Shown piece by piece: positions 28,101 through 37,975 of a stretch of 64,000 nucleotides of DNA. The stretch is from the NCBI GenBank assembly GCA_947561715.1, contig OX387202.1, positions 14,707,001-14,771,000 of the forward strand. The letters are read 5' to 3'. A program made the translations under genes and the position numbers. Numbering within the stretch: position 1 is the stretch's first letter; every line of letters begins with the position of its first letter. The notes under the pieces were generated by a model. It was not told the DNA's origin and searched no databases. It saw only the letters and a program-made list of their open reading frames with translations. The DNA comes from Ascidia mentula. Taxonomy: Eukaryota; Chordata; Ascidiacea; Phlebobranchia; Ascidiidae.

Positions 28101-30714
28101 AAGGTGTTGTGCTCTAGGGATTAAAATTATATAAACAAATGGGTTATTGCCACACTAGTATCATAAGAATAAAGCACGTACCTGTCCAGGTCGAATTGGG
28201 GCTGATGAGCCTGGAGATTTGGCAACACTGAAATGCAAAGGAATTCGGAAATGTTTGCATAAAAATTATGAAATTCCAATGCTCAAATCAATAGGGTCCA
28301 ATCTTCCAATTGATCAAAGTAAAAGTTACGGATCTCATTTAAAACCTAAATTTAGTTACGAAATGCTTGAAAACAATCAGTTTTTGTTGCTTGTTCAGTC
28401 TTTATCAAACAATTTTGCCTAGTTCACTTCAGCAAGATTTATGCTCTAACTATTTTTTATGTGGTTTTGCATAGGAGTTACTGATACCTTGGTACAACTG
28501 GCAATGGTTTTCCAGCTTCGGTGACGCTCACTTCTGGTTCCTGCTGAAAGAACGATGAGCATAATGTCATGCCTAGTTGTTAATGCAAAAAGATAGGACT
28601 TACCTTTAGGGCTTTGACAGGCATTTTATCAGCAGCTGGTACTGGTGGTGGTTTCGGAACAACTTCTGCTAAAACATATGTTTAAAATATGAACTGCAAT
28701 TAGTGCATATCTTTTTGGCCTATAAGGTCTCATCAGTGCAGCTGGTCTAGCATGATGAGACCTTATGGGTCAAAACAAAGTACACAGTCTAAGGCTTTCT
28801 GGTCATGTTTTTTTTGCTTCTATGTGAACTGTTTAGATGCAGACAAAAAAAAATTCCAATGCTACCAGGCTGAAAGGACAGAGCTAATTAATTTGAACGA
28901 TGTTGTGTTTATCATTGCAGAAGTGTCCCCAGTCTCTATTGTAGAAACTCATATGCTCAGTTTAATTTTCATTCCACTGATCACAAAAACAACAGCATCC
29001 ATAATGTTAGGTTAATAATTGCGTCACTCATAATCAGCATTGTAGCTTTGGCACTTCAGTGTCTTAACAAAAACTGTGTGAACTGCAAAACCTATATAGT
29101 CCTAGACTCCTAGTTTAATGTATAGTGACTACCTGAAACAGTCATACTCTTTACAGCTAGAGGAACATCAGCAGGAAGCTCTTTCTTCACCACTAAATGC
29201 AACAATGTATTACACTGTATTAGGGTGAAGATTTACAATATTACAGTCTTTGAAGTATTTTATGAAGTAAAGATTAAACTATAATACAAAGTTTTCTAGG
29301 ATACTTATTCTTTTAACTTGAACATTTACAACTCAAAAAGAACAAGAATTATCACCTGGTTTAGGAATAACATTAAGATTTGGATGGTATTTTGATGCAT
29401 CTAGTCTTTGTTTTTGTTTCACACAATCCGTCACCCAATCAGGAGCAACACATTGTATGTCATGTTTAACTGCCTCGTCATACTTTGCCTAAAAATGTTT
29501 GTTTGTTTATGCCATGGGCTGGACACTGTGCCATAACAGTTTTCTCTTCTAAAGACAACACATGCAACTGCCAAATATTCTTGTTGTGAATAGAAAAAAG
29601 TTAAAGTGTGATTGAATTTTAAATCAGAAGTTTATGTAAGGTCTTAGCCACATGTTAAAGGGGTGCAGGATGTGTCCACAATAGCCACAATTATACCATA
29701 AAAGAACATGTGCATGTATTGATGGGAAAGAGATGTTTTACCTAAACAGCACATATGAAAACACAGTTTCCTACCCCAGAAGTGGTTGGAACCACCAAAT
29801 GAGTGACATCTTTGTTCAGTTTTGCTTTGCACTTTCCTCCATGGAAAGTAACAAGTCCCCACAGCGCCTCTTTGTCTGTTTTATTCATGCCAGAAAAACA
29901 GACGACACATGCAGAAAAGGGCTGGTTTGTAGATGACAAAAATCCATTGGTTCTTTTTATTGTTTTACAAGTTAAGGCATTGGTCTATGGAAAAATGTAT
30001 GATCTAACCACAATTTATTACTATTCAATTGTTTTTGTGGTAAAAAAAATATTTTGAAGCAGTTAAATAATAAATATTTGTATTAAATGGCACACAGAGT
30101 TGTTATTAACATTGTTTAAGGATACGGAAGTAGCTGGTTGCATTTGATCGACATCTCCACCCATAGTGGCTAAAAAACAAAAGTATGCTCAGAAAAAATA
30201 AACTATTGGCTAACCTAATACGAACACATCGTTCATTGCCAACATAAATGTGACAAATTCAACCTGGCATAAACGTTTTGAATAGTTCAGATTGAAATAG
30301 TAAAATGTCTTACCGTCACAGTTGGAATTTGCCAAAGCTCTTGTGCCTTTTCTGCTTCGTAACATGTTGGATCGCTCACAATTGCATGCGTCACAAGAGA
30401 TGTTAAGTAAGTCTCTGTTTTTGCTTTTGAGAGCTTTTCCTTTATCTAATGATATATAAATAAAAATATGCCCACTGTGAAAAGGACAAGAATTTCTACA
30501 TAGTGTAAATTCACAATTGGCTCCGAGCAAAATTAACTTTTGTTAAAAGACATAATGAGCTTAATTTGCTTGTGTGTTTGTATGAAAATGGCTATATTGG
30601 TTTTAAAAATCCAAAATGTACCAGGAAAATTTAACCTACTTTTGGGTCCAATGCACCAACTGCATAGTACCGCACGTCTTTGAACAAATCCATATTTGCC
30701 TCTGATTCGCTCAT
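19167..30714 (-). CDS. PAXIP1: PAXIP1/PTIP six-BRCT protein
   Basis: PTIP is a nuclear scaffold of MLL3/4 (KMT2C/D) H3K4 methyltransferase complexes and the DNA-damage response. Exons: 30714-30640, 30445-30314, 30169-30126, 29952-29775, 29488-29356, 29192-29133, 28668-28604, 28543-28488, 28227-28182, 28113-28045, 27741-27683, 27561-27294, 26937-26421, 26271-26008, 25696-25575, 25337-25238, 25010-24672, 24259-24165, 23700-23609, 23234-23093, 22737-22616, 22345-22142, 21818-21512, 20747-20579, 20085-19985, 19721-19587, 19319-19167. Phases agree; 1,348 aa. BRCT1-2 lie at about 8-190, a Met/Gln/Pro/Gly-rich region with two Lys/Arg clusters at about 200-830, and BRCT3-6 from about 843 to the end. 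Diagnostic blocks are LFKDVRYYAVGALDPK, KAKEWRIPC, CTHLVANHVSRTVKFL and the C-terminal VHNAEIVLSGVLRQE. The protein is longer than human PTIP (about 1,069 aa) because the middle is expanded. The acceptors at 29952 and 22345 and the donor at 22142 are the weakest borders. Confidence 0.95.
22438..22520 (+). repeat. Dispersed short element, copy 3
   Basis: Copy of the 6729 family in a PAXIP1 intron. CCACTGTTTCGGTCTATAAG is followed by GTCTCATCAGTGCAG, then TTTGACTGTGGACGATTCTG, a tail shared with the 60562 copy. Confidence 0.65.
24328..24486. mobile_element. hAT-like MITE (159 bp)
   Basis: Terminal inverted repeats CAGGGGTTCTCAAAC and, at the other end, the complement of CAGGGTTTCTCAAAC match at 14 of 15 positions; the inside holds a 'GCGGCACAC' duplication. 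CAGGGGTTCTCAAA is a common hAT terminus. The flanking 8-mers (GCCTAATC and GCATAGTG) share five positions, so the target duplication is decayed. It sits in a PAXIP1 intron and has no coding capacity. Confidence 0.7.
25405..25485 (-). repeat. Dispersed short element, copy 4
   Basis: Copy of the 6729 family in a PAXIP1 intron: GCTAGTGCAGTGCCACAG, then AGCTGCACTGACAAGACC, then TTACCGGTCGAAACAGTGTG. Confidence 0.65.
28712..28785. repeat. Dispersed short element, copy 5 (inverted pair)
   Basis: Two core segments of the 6729 family face each other: GGCCTATAAGGTCTCATCAG on plus, followed by the complementary sense GATGAGACCTTATGGGTC. Together they form an imperfect palindrome in a PAXIP1 intron. 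Confidence 0.6.
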
Positions 30715-32620
30715 TGTGGTGCTGACAACAAAATTGTCTCCAATAAGACTCAATAGTCCAGAAAATAAACCATTTTTTGTAAATACTATTTTTTCCGAAT
30801 CGCGCCAATCTTTTCCGGCAGGGAAAATCCCCCAAAGTATTTTTCTATGATATTTAATTTGTTTTGTTGTCCTCCAGTTGGATTTTTTTTGATGGGGTAC
30901 GTTTAATATTTTGTTTTAAAAACAAATTACAAAAAGAAGGAAAATTAGCTTTTCGATCAATATGATGAAAACTATTTTCCCAACAGAAAAACTTTCTCTC
31001 AGCAATTGACGCAGTAACATCGACATTTTAGTACCTTTTCGCAAAAGGAATAATTCGACAAGGATAAATTTAAAGTAAATGCATCGAAGTCAACAAACAA
31101 CGACAAATACAATTCAACGAAATCTCGCCAAATTTATTTTCACCAAAAGATCCAAACCAGAAAGCTTATTAAATTCTTGTCGGGAATTTGATTTCCAGAC
31201 TCGCGGAAACGGCAACAAACAACGCGTATTAAGAACTTTTAATAAAGCGCTATAATTGGCGGCGGGGCGGAAAAGATCCCGCCGACAGACATATACGCTT
31301 TCGTGTCTGTGACGGCGTTGAATGAAACCGAGTCGGCGGGCTCACCGGTAAATGATACGGATCCGTTTGTGTTTGACGTGGACCGCATTAAAACTTTTTA
31401 TATTAGTTTTTACTATCATAAATTCCACAACCCACAATTAGTACGACGTCTGTTTTCAGTTGATACAAATTTCTTTCTAGCAAATGGTGACATATATGGT
31501 CGCATGTAGGCTATATAGGGGGAATGTCCAAAAGTCGTGCAAAATTACATCAGAGTTAAAACGTAGCCTAACTGTTTCGTCCACATTTCCTGGAGAGTAA
31601 AACGTGTTTATATCCAAGGATACTATTTAAGAGAAATAGACTGACATATTTTAATTTAATAATCTGTTCTTCTGGCAGATATAAAAAACGTAACTTTATT
31701 CACCGACGTTTCGCCTGTTATATAGACTGACATATGTCTATTTCTAGTTGTTTTATGGGAGCCTTGTTAACTCGATTGGGTTTAGTTTATGGTTTGTAGG
31801 GGCTCGTGCGCTAATTCAGTTTCCCTGCATCGTTTCCATTTAACTTAGCCTTATATATATCGTTGTATGTTCATCATGCAAACTGAAGAAGCAGCATAAT
31901 TTAATTCTCGAGCATAATAACAGGCCTTCAAAACTCACAGATGGAAAAACACAGGGAATTTCCGACGCGATATTTGTACAAAATGTTGTCACACAAAAAA
32001 CATACATTCATAGTAGAACTTTATTTGAACTTTCAAGCTGTGTCACACAGGGAAAGCACTCAAGGAACGGAAAAAATAGGATGTCCTATAGCGTCAGTAA
32101 TTGCGGCCTACGTCTGCCTGGGGACTAATTACGATCAATTACCATCGAGGAAAACGTGTTGGAATAAACATATGACAAGGGGGTCAAGAAAGGCTTGACG
32201 AGGACGTGAAGTGAAAATTGAGTGGTTTGTCATGCTCGTACACAATGATGGCAACGCCCATGTAATCTTGACTTCCGTCCATGTTTGCTTGGTTCGACGG
32301 TACAGCTTTTTCCATGCTCATTTTTGTCGTGTGATAAAGCACAAGTGAATGTACACCCAGTGTAGTGTAGCGGTGGTTGTATGATGTAAGAAATAGTCAC
32401 CAAGTGAATATGTGACATACATCATGCTGTAAGAAGTGTTGAACAAAAAGTTTATGAATTTACATTACCACAAAGGCGCCTTGCACTGTGGTTAAAAATG
32501 CCATAAGAAAACAAGTGCGATTTTTGCACAGAAAAAGCAATAAAATAAAATCAGCCAAAATGACAATAGAAAAAAAGTCTCGTCTCCAGTGGTTCAACAC
32601 GCATTCCTAAAACCTTGATC
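30715..32620. other. Intergenic region upstream of PAXIP1
   Basis: AT-rich with no recognised gene. A short GC-rich island at about 31255-31390 contains GGCGGCGGGGCGG and the start of an open frame (31303-31509) whose first 30 residues have non-random codon use (NETESAGSPVNDTDPF) before dissolving into AT-rich sequence. An ACGTTTCGCCTGTTATATAG remnant at about 31704 resembles the small repeats seen elsewhere. The 3' UTR of the peptide gene at 32621 must end in this stretch. Confidence 0.4.
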
Positions 32621-33802
32621 TCATTGTGACCAGCACCGTGAACTGCATACGGGGCAAGTGATTTTGTATGACTTCGTCCTCTTTCCACGTGCTCTGTGTC
32701 TTCTCCTGGCTGCGTAGACTCTCTCCAAATAGCGTCCAAGACCTTTACGCGCGGCGGAATCTTCATCTGAGTTATATTAGTCGTTTAGACGAACAGCAAA
32801 AATCGTCTATTTTTTGTCACTGTACGTTCGGTTCGGTGGTGTAACTTTTTTATATGAATTTTCGGCTTGTTTATGATTAGTGTATAATGCATCTTAACAC
32901 TTTCTGACGCATTTATGGAAAGCTGTACATAACATATCGTGCCATGAGGCACAATATATGACATTTACTTTTTTCCTTGGTGTTTATACGCTAAAATGCG
33001 CGTGTCAATACATACAATCCAGGCATGTTTAGAGATTCTGTGAGCGATTCTTATTTTGTAATCTCACTTTGTAACGTTGCAAGTCTCACCTCTTTCAGAT
33101 AAGCTCCTTTTGTTTAAAAGCCCGGGATTCATGGAACTGTGGCAACGTGCCCCCATTTGGTTGCATTTCATCTTCAGAAGCAATCCGCACTTTCCCGTGG
33201 ACCGAGCACCAAGATTTACCCTGTAAAGTATGACGTACTTTAACTATGGACATGCCTTTTTTAATCAAGTAGAATGCTGTGGCGTTGACTCGAAACTTAC
33301 AATGTCACTTATAAAACAGACACACACAGAGAGACAGATCGTACCAACGTGGTATAAAGACAAAAATGTAATTTTTCAAAGAAATACATTACAGTTTATG
33401 TATGTTCGTAAAATGCATGCGTTCGTTGCGTACAAAACAAGGTATGTGAATATAAATGCGAAAGCTATTATGATGTTTTGGTATTTATATTCCGAATAAT
33501 TTTTTTTTCGCATCTACTTAAAGTATGTCGATGCGATTTTTCAATGTTTTTCACATTTCGTACCAATTGCACAATGTAGAACTTTTTCAATTCTTATTAG
33601 TTATTACTTACCACAAGGTCATGGGGCGGCCGTCAGCTGTGTATATGTGAGTGTAAGCAAATCTTCGTCTGTGGGCAGGCGGCCTGGAAGTTTCTGACGT
33701 AGATCCGACGACCGATTCCGTGCACAAATACAAACACACAGCTATAAACCACAAGGCATTCCATCCCAAACTATGGCAACTGTGTTTTCCGGCAGTAAGC
33801 AT
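32621..33802 (-). CDS. Secreted two-domain Cys peptide precursor, gene A
   Basis: Family not recognised. Exons 33802-33612, 33220-33090 and 32766-32621 join with phases 2 and 1 to give 155 aa. A hydrophobic stretch at about 15-27 (ALWFIAVCLYLC) fits a signal peptide. RRR (45-47) could be a first cleavage site. Domain 1 has C75, C83 and C90 followed by H91 (C-x7-C-x6-C-H) and ends at KR (101-102). A basic connecting segment is interrupted by a phase-1 intron. RGKR (134-137) precedes the C-terminal peptide KSYKITCPVCSSRCWSQ (C145, C148, C152). A TATAAATA box stands about 70 bp upstream of the ATG. The layout matches gene B at 36877 in cysteine spacing and intron phases, so the two are paralogues. 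A secreted hormone or antimicrobial peptide is likely; which is unknown. Confidence 0.75.
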
Positions 33803-33871
33803 GTTTCTGAGGCAACTGTACTTGGTTGGTCACACAACGAAAATGGTAGCGTGGATTGCGACTCGACGGAC

Positions 33872-33879
33872 TATTTATA
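33872..33879 (-). promoter_or_regulatory. TATA box of peptide gene A
   Basis: TATAAATA on the minus strand, 70 bp upstream of the predicted start codon at 33802. This places transcription start near 33848 and leaves a 5' UTR of about 45 nt, the same geometry as gene B. Confidence 0.55.
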
Positions 33880-34365
33880 TTGGGCCTGTCGGGGGGATAT
33901 ACTTTTTCGTGAGCAGTGCTGTGACCTTAGGTCAGGAAACCGTATGAGTCGCTACTCACAGAGTAATCACTGTAATTTAGAGGCAATATTGTATCCCCGG
34001 ATGCGATTGCGGTTGCCTTAAACAGCAGGAACGGGTTCAACTTCCATCCTATACCTCTTCATGTAACGAATTGGCAACGTTACAGAATAAAGGGTGTTGT
34101 ATGACTAGTGGTCGTATTGTTACATGCAAATCAATTGTATACGATTATTATAATAATTGCCATTTTTCGGTTATGGCAAGGCAAATGGATTTAAATTCGT
34201 AGTCTGTTTTTCGGGGTTCACGAACTCGGACAAACAAGTAATTGGAACCCTTGCAGGTTTACGACAGGTATAATGTGTGTTACCGCTTCCTGACAATTAG
34301 GGAAAAGAGAATGGCTCGAATTTCGATGCTGTCTGGTTCATCGATTTCAGCACTGTAAGTTAAAG

Positions 34366-34543
34366 CAGTGGATCCCAAACAGCCGACCACTAAGTGAAAT
34401 TTTGATGTTCTTGGGACATAAATTATATGCATATTTTAAGCATAAAACGTCTATGAGAAGGCTCCTCCTGTTCATTTACAAACTCCCTAAAACTGTCCCA
34501 CGAACCCCTTGGGGGTCCGCGAACCCCAGGTTGGGAATCACTG
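34366..34543. mobile_element. hAT-like MITE (178 bp)
   Basis: Ends CAGTGGATCCCAAAC and the complement of CAGTGATTCCCAACC form imperfect terminal inverted repeats. Near the right end is GGGGTCCGCGAACCCCAG, a common hAT subterminal motif. Flanking 8-mers AGTTAAAG and GTGTAAAG share TAAAG, consistent with an eroded 8-bp target duplication. Non-coding. Confidence 0.65.
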
Positions 34544-34877
34544 GTGTAAAGTGACGAGACATACATTGAGTAACAAAACATTGAAAAACGAAGGAAACGA
34601 ATTACAAACAACAGTTTGTTTTGCTTTGCAATAGAGCATTCTTATCAACCAAATTTACACTTAAAATAGTTTTTTTATTTGTTTTCAGGTTTTTGTTATG
34701 GAAAACATTTATTTCAAAGCTTCCTTGTTACCCCAGAGATTAGAAACCAGGCTATCGCGCACAAAAATCGCGTCAATTTACGATCCAATGTTTCAGTTGC
34801 CTATAGCGCCTAAAGTGGCCATCAGACGTAAAAACTAAATCCGCTAGGTGACAGTGCAGAATCATATGGATTCAAAA

Positions 34878-34972
34878 CTGGCGATTGGTGAAGGCGCCGT
34901 AAAAAAACAATTAAACCTTATCGGGATTCGTGGCCAGTATGCCCTGGGTACGAATCCCTTTGTGATCAAAAA
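34878..34972 (+). mobile_element. tRNA-derived SINE fragment
   Basis: ACTGGCGATTGG, then ACCTTATCGGGATTCGTGG, then CCTGGGTACGAATCCC aligns in order with the copy at 56765-56880. The last block resembles a tRNA T-arm/B-box (GGTTCRANNCC), here slightly degraded. Too divergent and short to be a tRNA gene. Confidence 0.6.
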
Positions 34973-36807
34973 AGTTATTTGTAAAAGGGCTTAAAAAGTA
35001 CCAGGCAAGTCCGATAATTCCATAGAACACCGATGTGCTTTTTACAAATTAATGTAAGCGTTGTCATTTGTTTTCATTTAAAATGCGTGTGCTTCATCGT
35101 GTCAGTTCTTACACTTTTGCGTGTTTAATTTCAACAATACATTTAATTTTTGATTAAAGGTAATTTTCAGTATTACATTTATTGATTACGCTTTAAATGT
35201 GTGTATTCAATAATACAGTTCTAAATGTAAAAAGCAATTTTGACATAGTTGTAATTAATCACTTACAAAAACACTTCAAATTTACTTTTCTATTTAGCAT
35301 AGAAATCAAATGTTCCAACTGTTGCGTTTCTCAGCAAGCCACACAAGCAGATCTTCTCACCAAAAGAGGTCAACGACCCTGCAAGTGAAAACCTACCTTG
35401 CAAAACAACTTCCAAACATGACTCATAAAAAGCACCGATCAGCAGATAAATAAATTCCCGCGGAATCAAATTTCATTCAACTTTCTGTTTGTTAGCTTCT
35501 TCGAACCCAGCAACAGAGGAAAAAATCGTCCATCGTTGGTTGATGTTGTATTCAATGCAGAGGCACAATGCCTTTGCGACAGAAATTCCCTAGTGCCGTT
35601 GCGGCAGAAATTCCCCAGTTTCAGATCAAACATTCATATTTATAGACACGTATGGGCCCGGTTGCGCCCTCACTGGTAGTGAATGGCTATTAAAGGAATT
35701 AGGCTATGTCTAATGCTCATAAACATTTAATTCAAATAAGTCTGCTGAAAAAATGTTATGTTTTAAACTTCTAAAAAAATGTATTTTCAGTCATAAACTT
35801 TGTTGCAAAATCTATTTCAAAATTGTAAACAAAATTTCTGCATTATCTTCCCGTGCATAAATATGATGACCCACCTGCGAAAATTAGCTTTTATCACATT
35901 ATCATGGTAATATTTTAAACGACGAAAATTTAAAACAAATTCTGTGGCACACATTTCTGTGGTTAGCACCTACAAAACGCGTGGTATTTCTCCTCGAAGC
36001 AAATTAGCGTGATTACAGGCCCAGAGACAATGGTTTCGAATAAAATGTGGTTATAACCACACATTAGACAAACGTGTGGTTTCCACCGCTGGCTACACGT
36101 GTGAAAAAAGTTCACGATCAATTTTCCGGCTATCTCTCATCACCTTGTAATTATATATTGTGGTTTTGGCATCTTGAACTAAGTACACAATGAATGTCAC
36201 GTAAAAATCTATTCAACTGCATCAAAACAAGTATCAATGACGGGTGACAAAGGCCGTATTCTTAGGTGATTGTTAACGAATAAAATGTACTTTGGAGGGG
36301 TAATGTTGCAGGCATTTGCTGCTGCTTTGCAATAGAAATAAGATTGGGTTATTTGGGAACGAATTTCCTTTTAGGTTTTTCGCTAACCTTGTACATTTTC
36401 AAAACTTAGTTTAAGTACACCTTTAATTTGAGGTTAAATGTGTTCGCAATGAAAAAAATATTTTCATGAGATTTACGTACCCAACAAACATTCGATATTT
36501 CAAACAAAGGCATACAATGTACTTTCTTTTTAAGGTGCCCACAACGCATTCTTAACTGCTTTAAAGGTACCCGTGTTGTTTATTAATCTGGGCATCAACA
36601 AAACAACATTCAACAATCAGACAATAAAAATTGTTTGAAAAACAACGTTTACCAGGCAATTTGTCTTGAGTCGATGCTAATATTCTCGAAAATCCAGTGC
36701 CCCAGCCCTGGACTGGGAAGGTGTGAAGACAAAGCGACGCCAGCCCGGTTTATGAGAAATGGCACGTGTTTATCGACATGTCAGTTTCGGTGAAAAAAAG
36801 TCGCGAT

Positions 36808-36815
36808 TATAAAAA
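36808..36815 (+). promoter_or_regulatory. TATA box of peptide gene B
   Basis: TATAAAAA followed by GGCGGG, 69 bp upstream of the ATG at 36877. Expected transcription start is near 36840, leaving a short 5' UTR. Confidence 0.6.
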
Positions 36816-36876
36816 GGCGGGAAAATCCTTCGACTGCAGTAGAATCGATTCGACACACGCAAGAATATTCAACAAA

Positions 36877-37975
36877 ATGGGAGCTCAAAGGATCAGTACA
36901 GTTTTGGCATTGGCAGTTGTTCTATATTGCATTTTGGAATTCAGCAATCACGCTGAAGCAAGACCACGCAGGTAGGTTATTTTTGGTTATTTGCAACTAG
37001 CTTGCTTAAGTCTCTTTATAAACACGTGTCGAATAGGATATCAAGTATACAATCTATTACTTGTAGTTAATCGTAATAACTTAAATAACTTCGAATAATA
37101 CAGTTATGGTTTGTGTTGGTAAGTTCGTGTAACTTTAAAAACTGCAAGCCATAACCCAGCGACACCGTAAGAGCAAAACAGTTAACAGAAATATCAAAAA
37201 ATTATATGTGCAGAAAAAGCCATAATATTGGTGCGCTCCACAGTGGTTCGTCTCTGTTGTTCGGTACTCAGTATACGGTACCAAACGGATCGACGTTCAC
37301 TGAAAGTTACCACAAAGTGGAAATTAGTGTGCCCGCTAGTGTAAAGCTAGCACAGTGCCACTGTGTTGCACTGATATGCAGCTTATCAAAAAATTGATTT
37401 GTAAAAAAAGGTATTGGTTGTTTCGACAAGACTTTCAACGTTTCAATTTTGTTTGCAGAAGGAAAACGTTACCGTCGTGCAGCAAGGGCTTGAGGCGAGT
37501 TTGTTCGCATATGGCTTACATTTGCCACCCGCCCATAATGAGAAAGAAACGGTCGGTCGAACTCAAAATTATCAACGGTAAGTGTTAAAACATTAGGAAA
37601 CTACTTGGGTAAAACCGGATAAAGTTTCAAAAACTCAAACGTTCCGATTGAGCATGTCTGTTCTTTTACTAAATATTAGAACATAAGATACTGTATATGT
37701 CTTGCAACAAACATACATAAACGTTTTGTAAAAACTATATGATATACAAATTGCTGAGAAATTTGTGTCAAATGGGATAAATTCAAGTCATTTTATTTCA
37801 CATTGCGTTTATCTAACTGACGCTTTTTTGCGATTCAGGTTTTGCGAAAAAGTCGCAGAAACCACAGCCTAGACTGCTGGCCTCAAAAAGACCTCAAAAA
37901 CAATTGAGAACCTCCAGGGTCAGAAGAAAACGTTTCCGAGTGACCTGCGGGCTTTGCAGTACAATTTGTTGGTAG
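36877..37975 (+). CDS. Secreted two-domain Cys peptide precursor, gene B
   Basis: Family not recognised. Exons 36877-36971, 37459-37577 and 37839-37975 join with phases 2 and 1 to give 116 aa. MGAQRISTVLALAVVLYC begins a clear signal peptide, likely cleaved near 26-28. Domain 1 carries C39, C47 and C54 followed by H55 (C-x7-C-x6-C-H) and ends at RKKR (60-63). A very basic linker (SVELKIIN, then many K/R) is split by a phase-1 intron at G72. RRKR (100-103) releases FRVTCGLCSTICW (C108, C111, C115), which ends at the stop. Three Cys per chain means at least one disulfide must cross between the chains, or to another molecule. A frame open upstream to 36766 starts before the TATA box, so the ATG at 36877 is preferred. 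A polyadenylation signal AATAAA lies at about 38196. Confidence 0.78.
37300..37385 (-). repeat. Dispersed short element, copy 6 (partial)
   Basis: In intron 1 of peptide gene B. TTACCACAAAGTGGAAATTA, then GTGCCCGCTAGTGTAAAGC matches the first half of the 6729 copy. The core GACCTTATCGGTC half is missing. Confidence 0.6.

Larger units (their letters stand above)
33880..36807. other. Intergenic region between the two peptide genes
   Basis: About 2.9 kb between two divergent promoters. It holds a hAT-like MITE (34366-34543) and a SINE copy (34878-34972). A frame at 35197-35388 contains IKCSNCCVSQQ, which faintly recalls the C-terminal peptide of genes A and B but lacks its third Cys spacing and Trp. 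No other gene is supported. Confidence 0.5.

Noticed and set aside
36877-37975. Assignment of peptide gene B to insulin/relaxin or endothelin families
   Set aside because: The layout is insulin-like, but neither the B-chain C-x11-C nor the A-chain CC-x3-C-x8-C is present. C-x7-C and Y-I-C-H recall endothelin, but the first endothelin Cys is missing and the next spacing is six, not three. The C-terminal Cys peptide fits neither.
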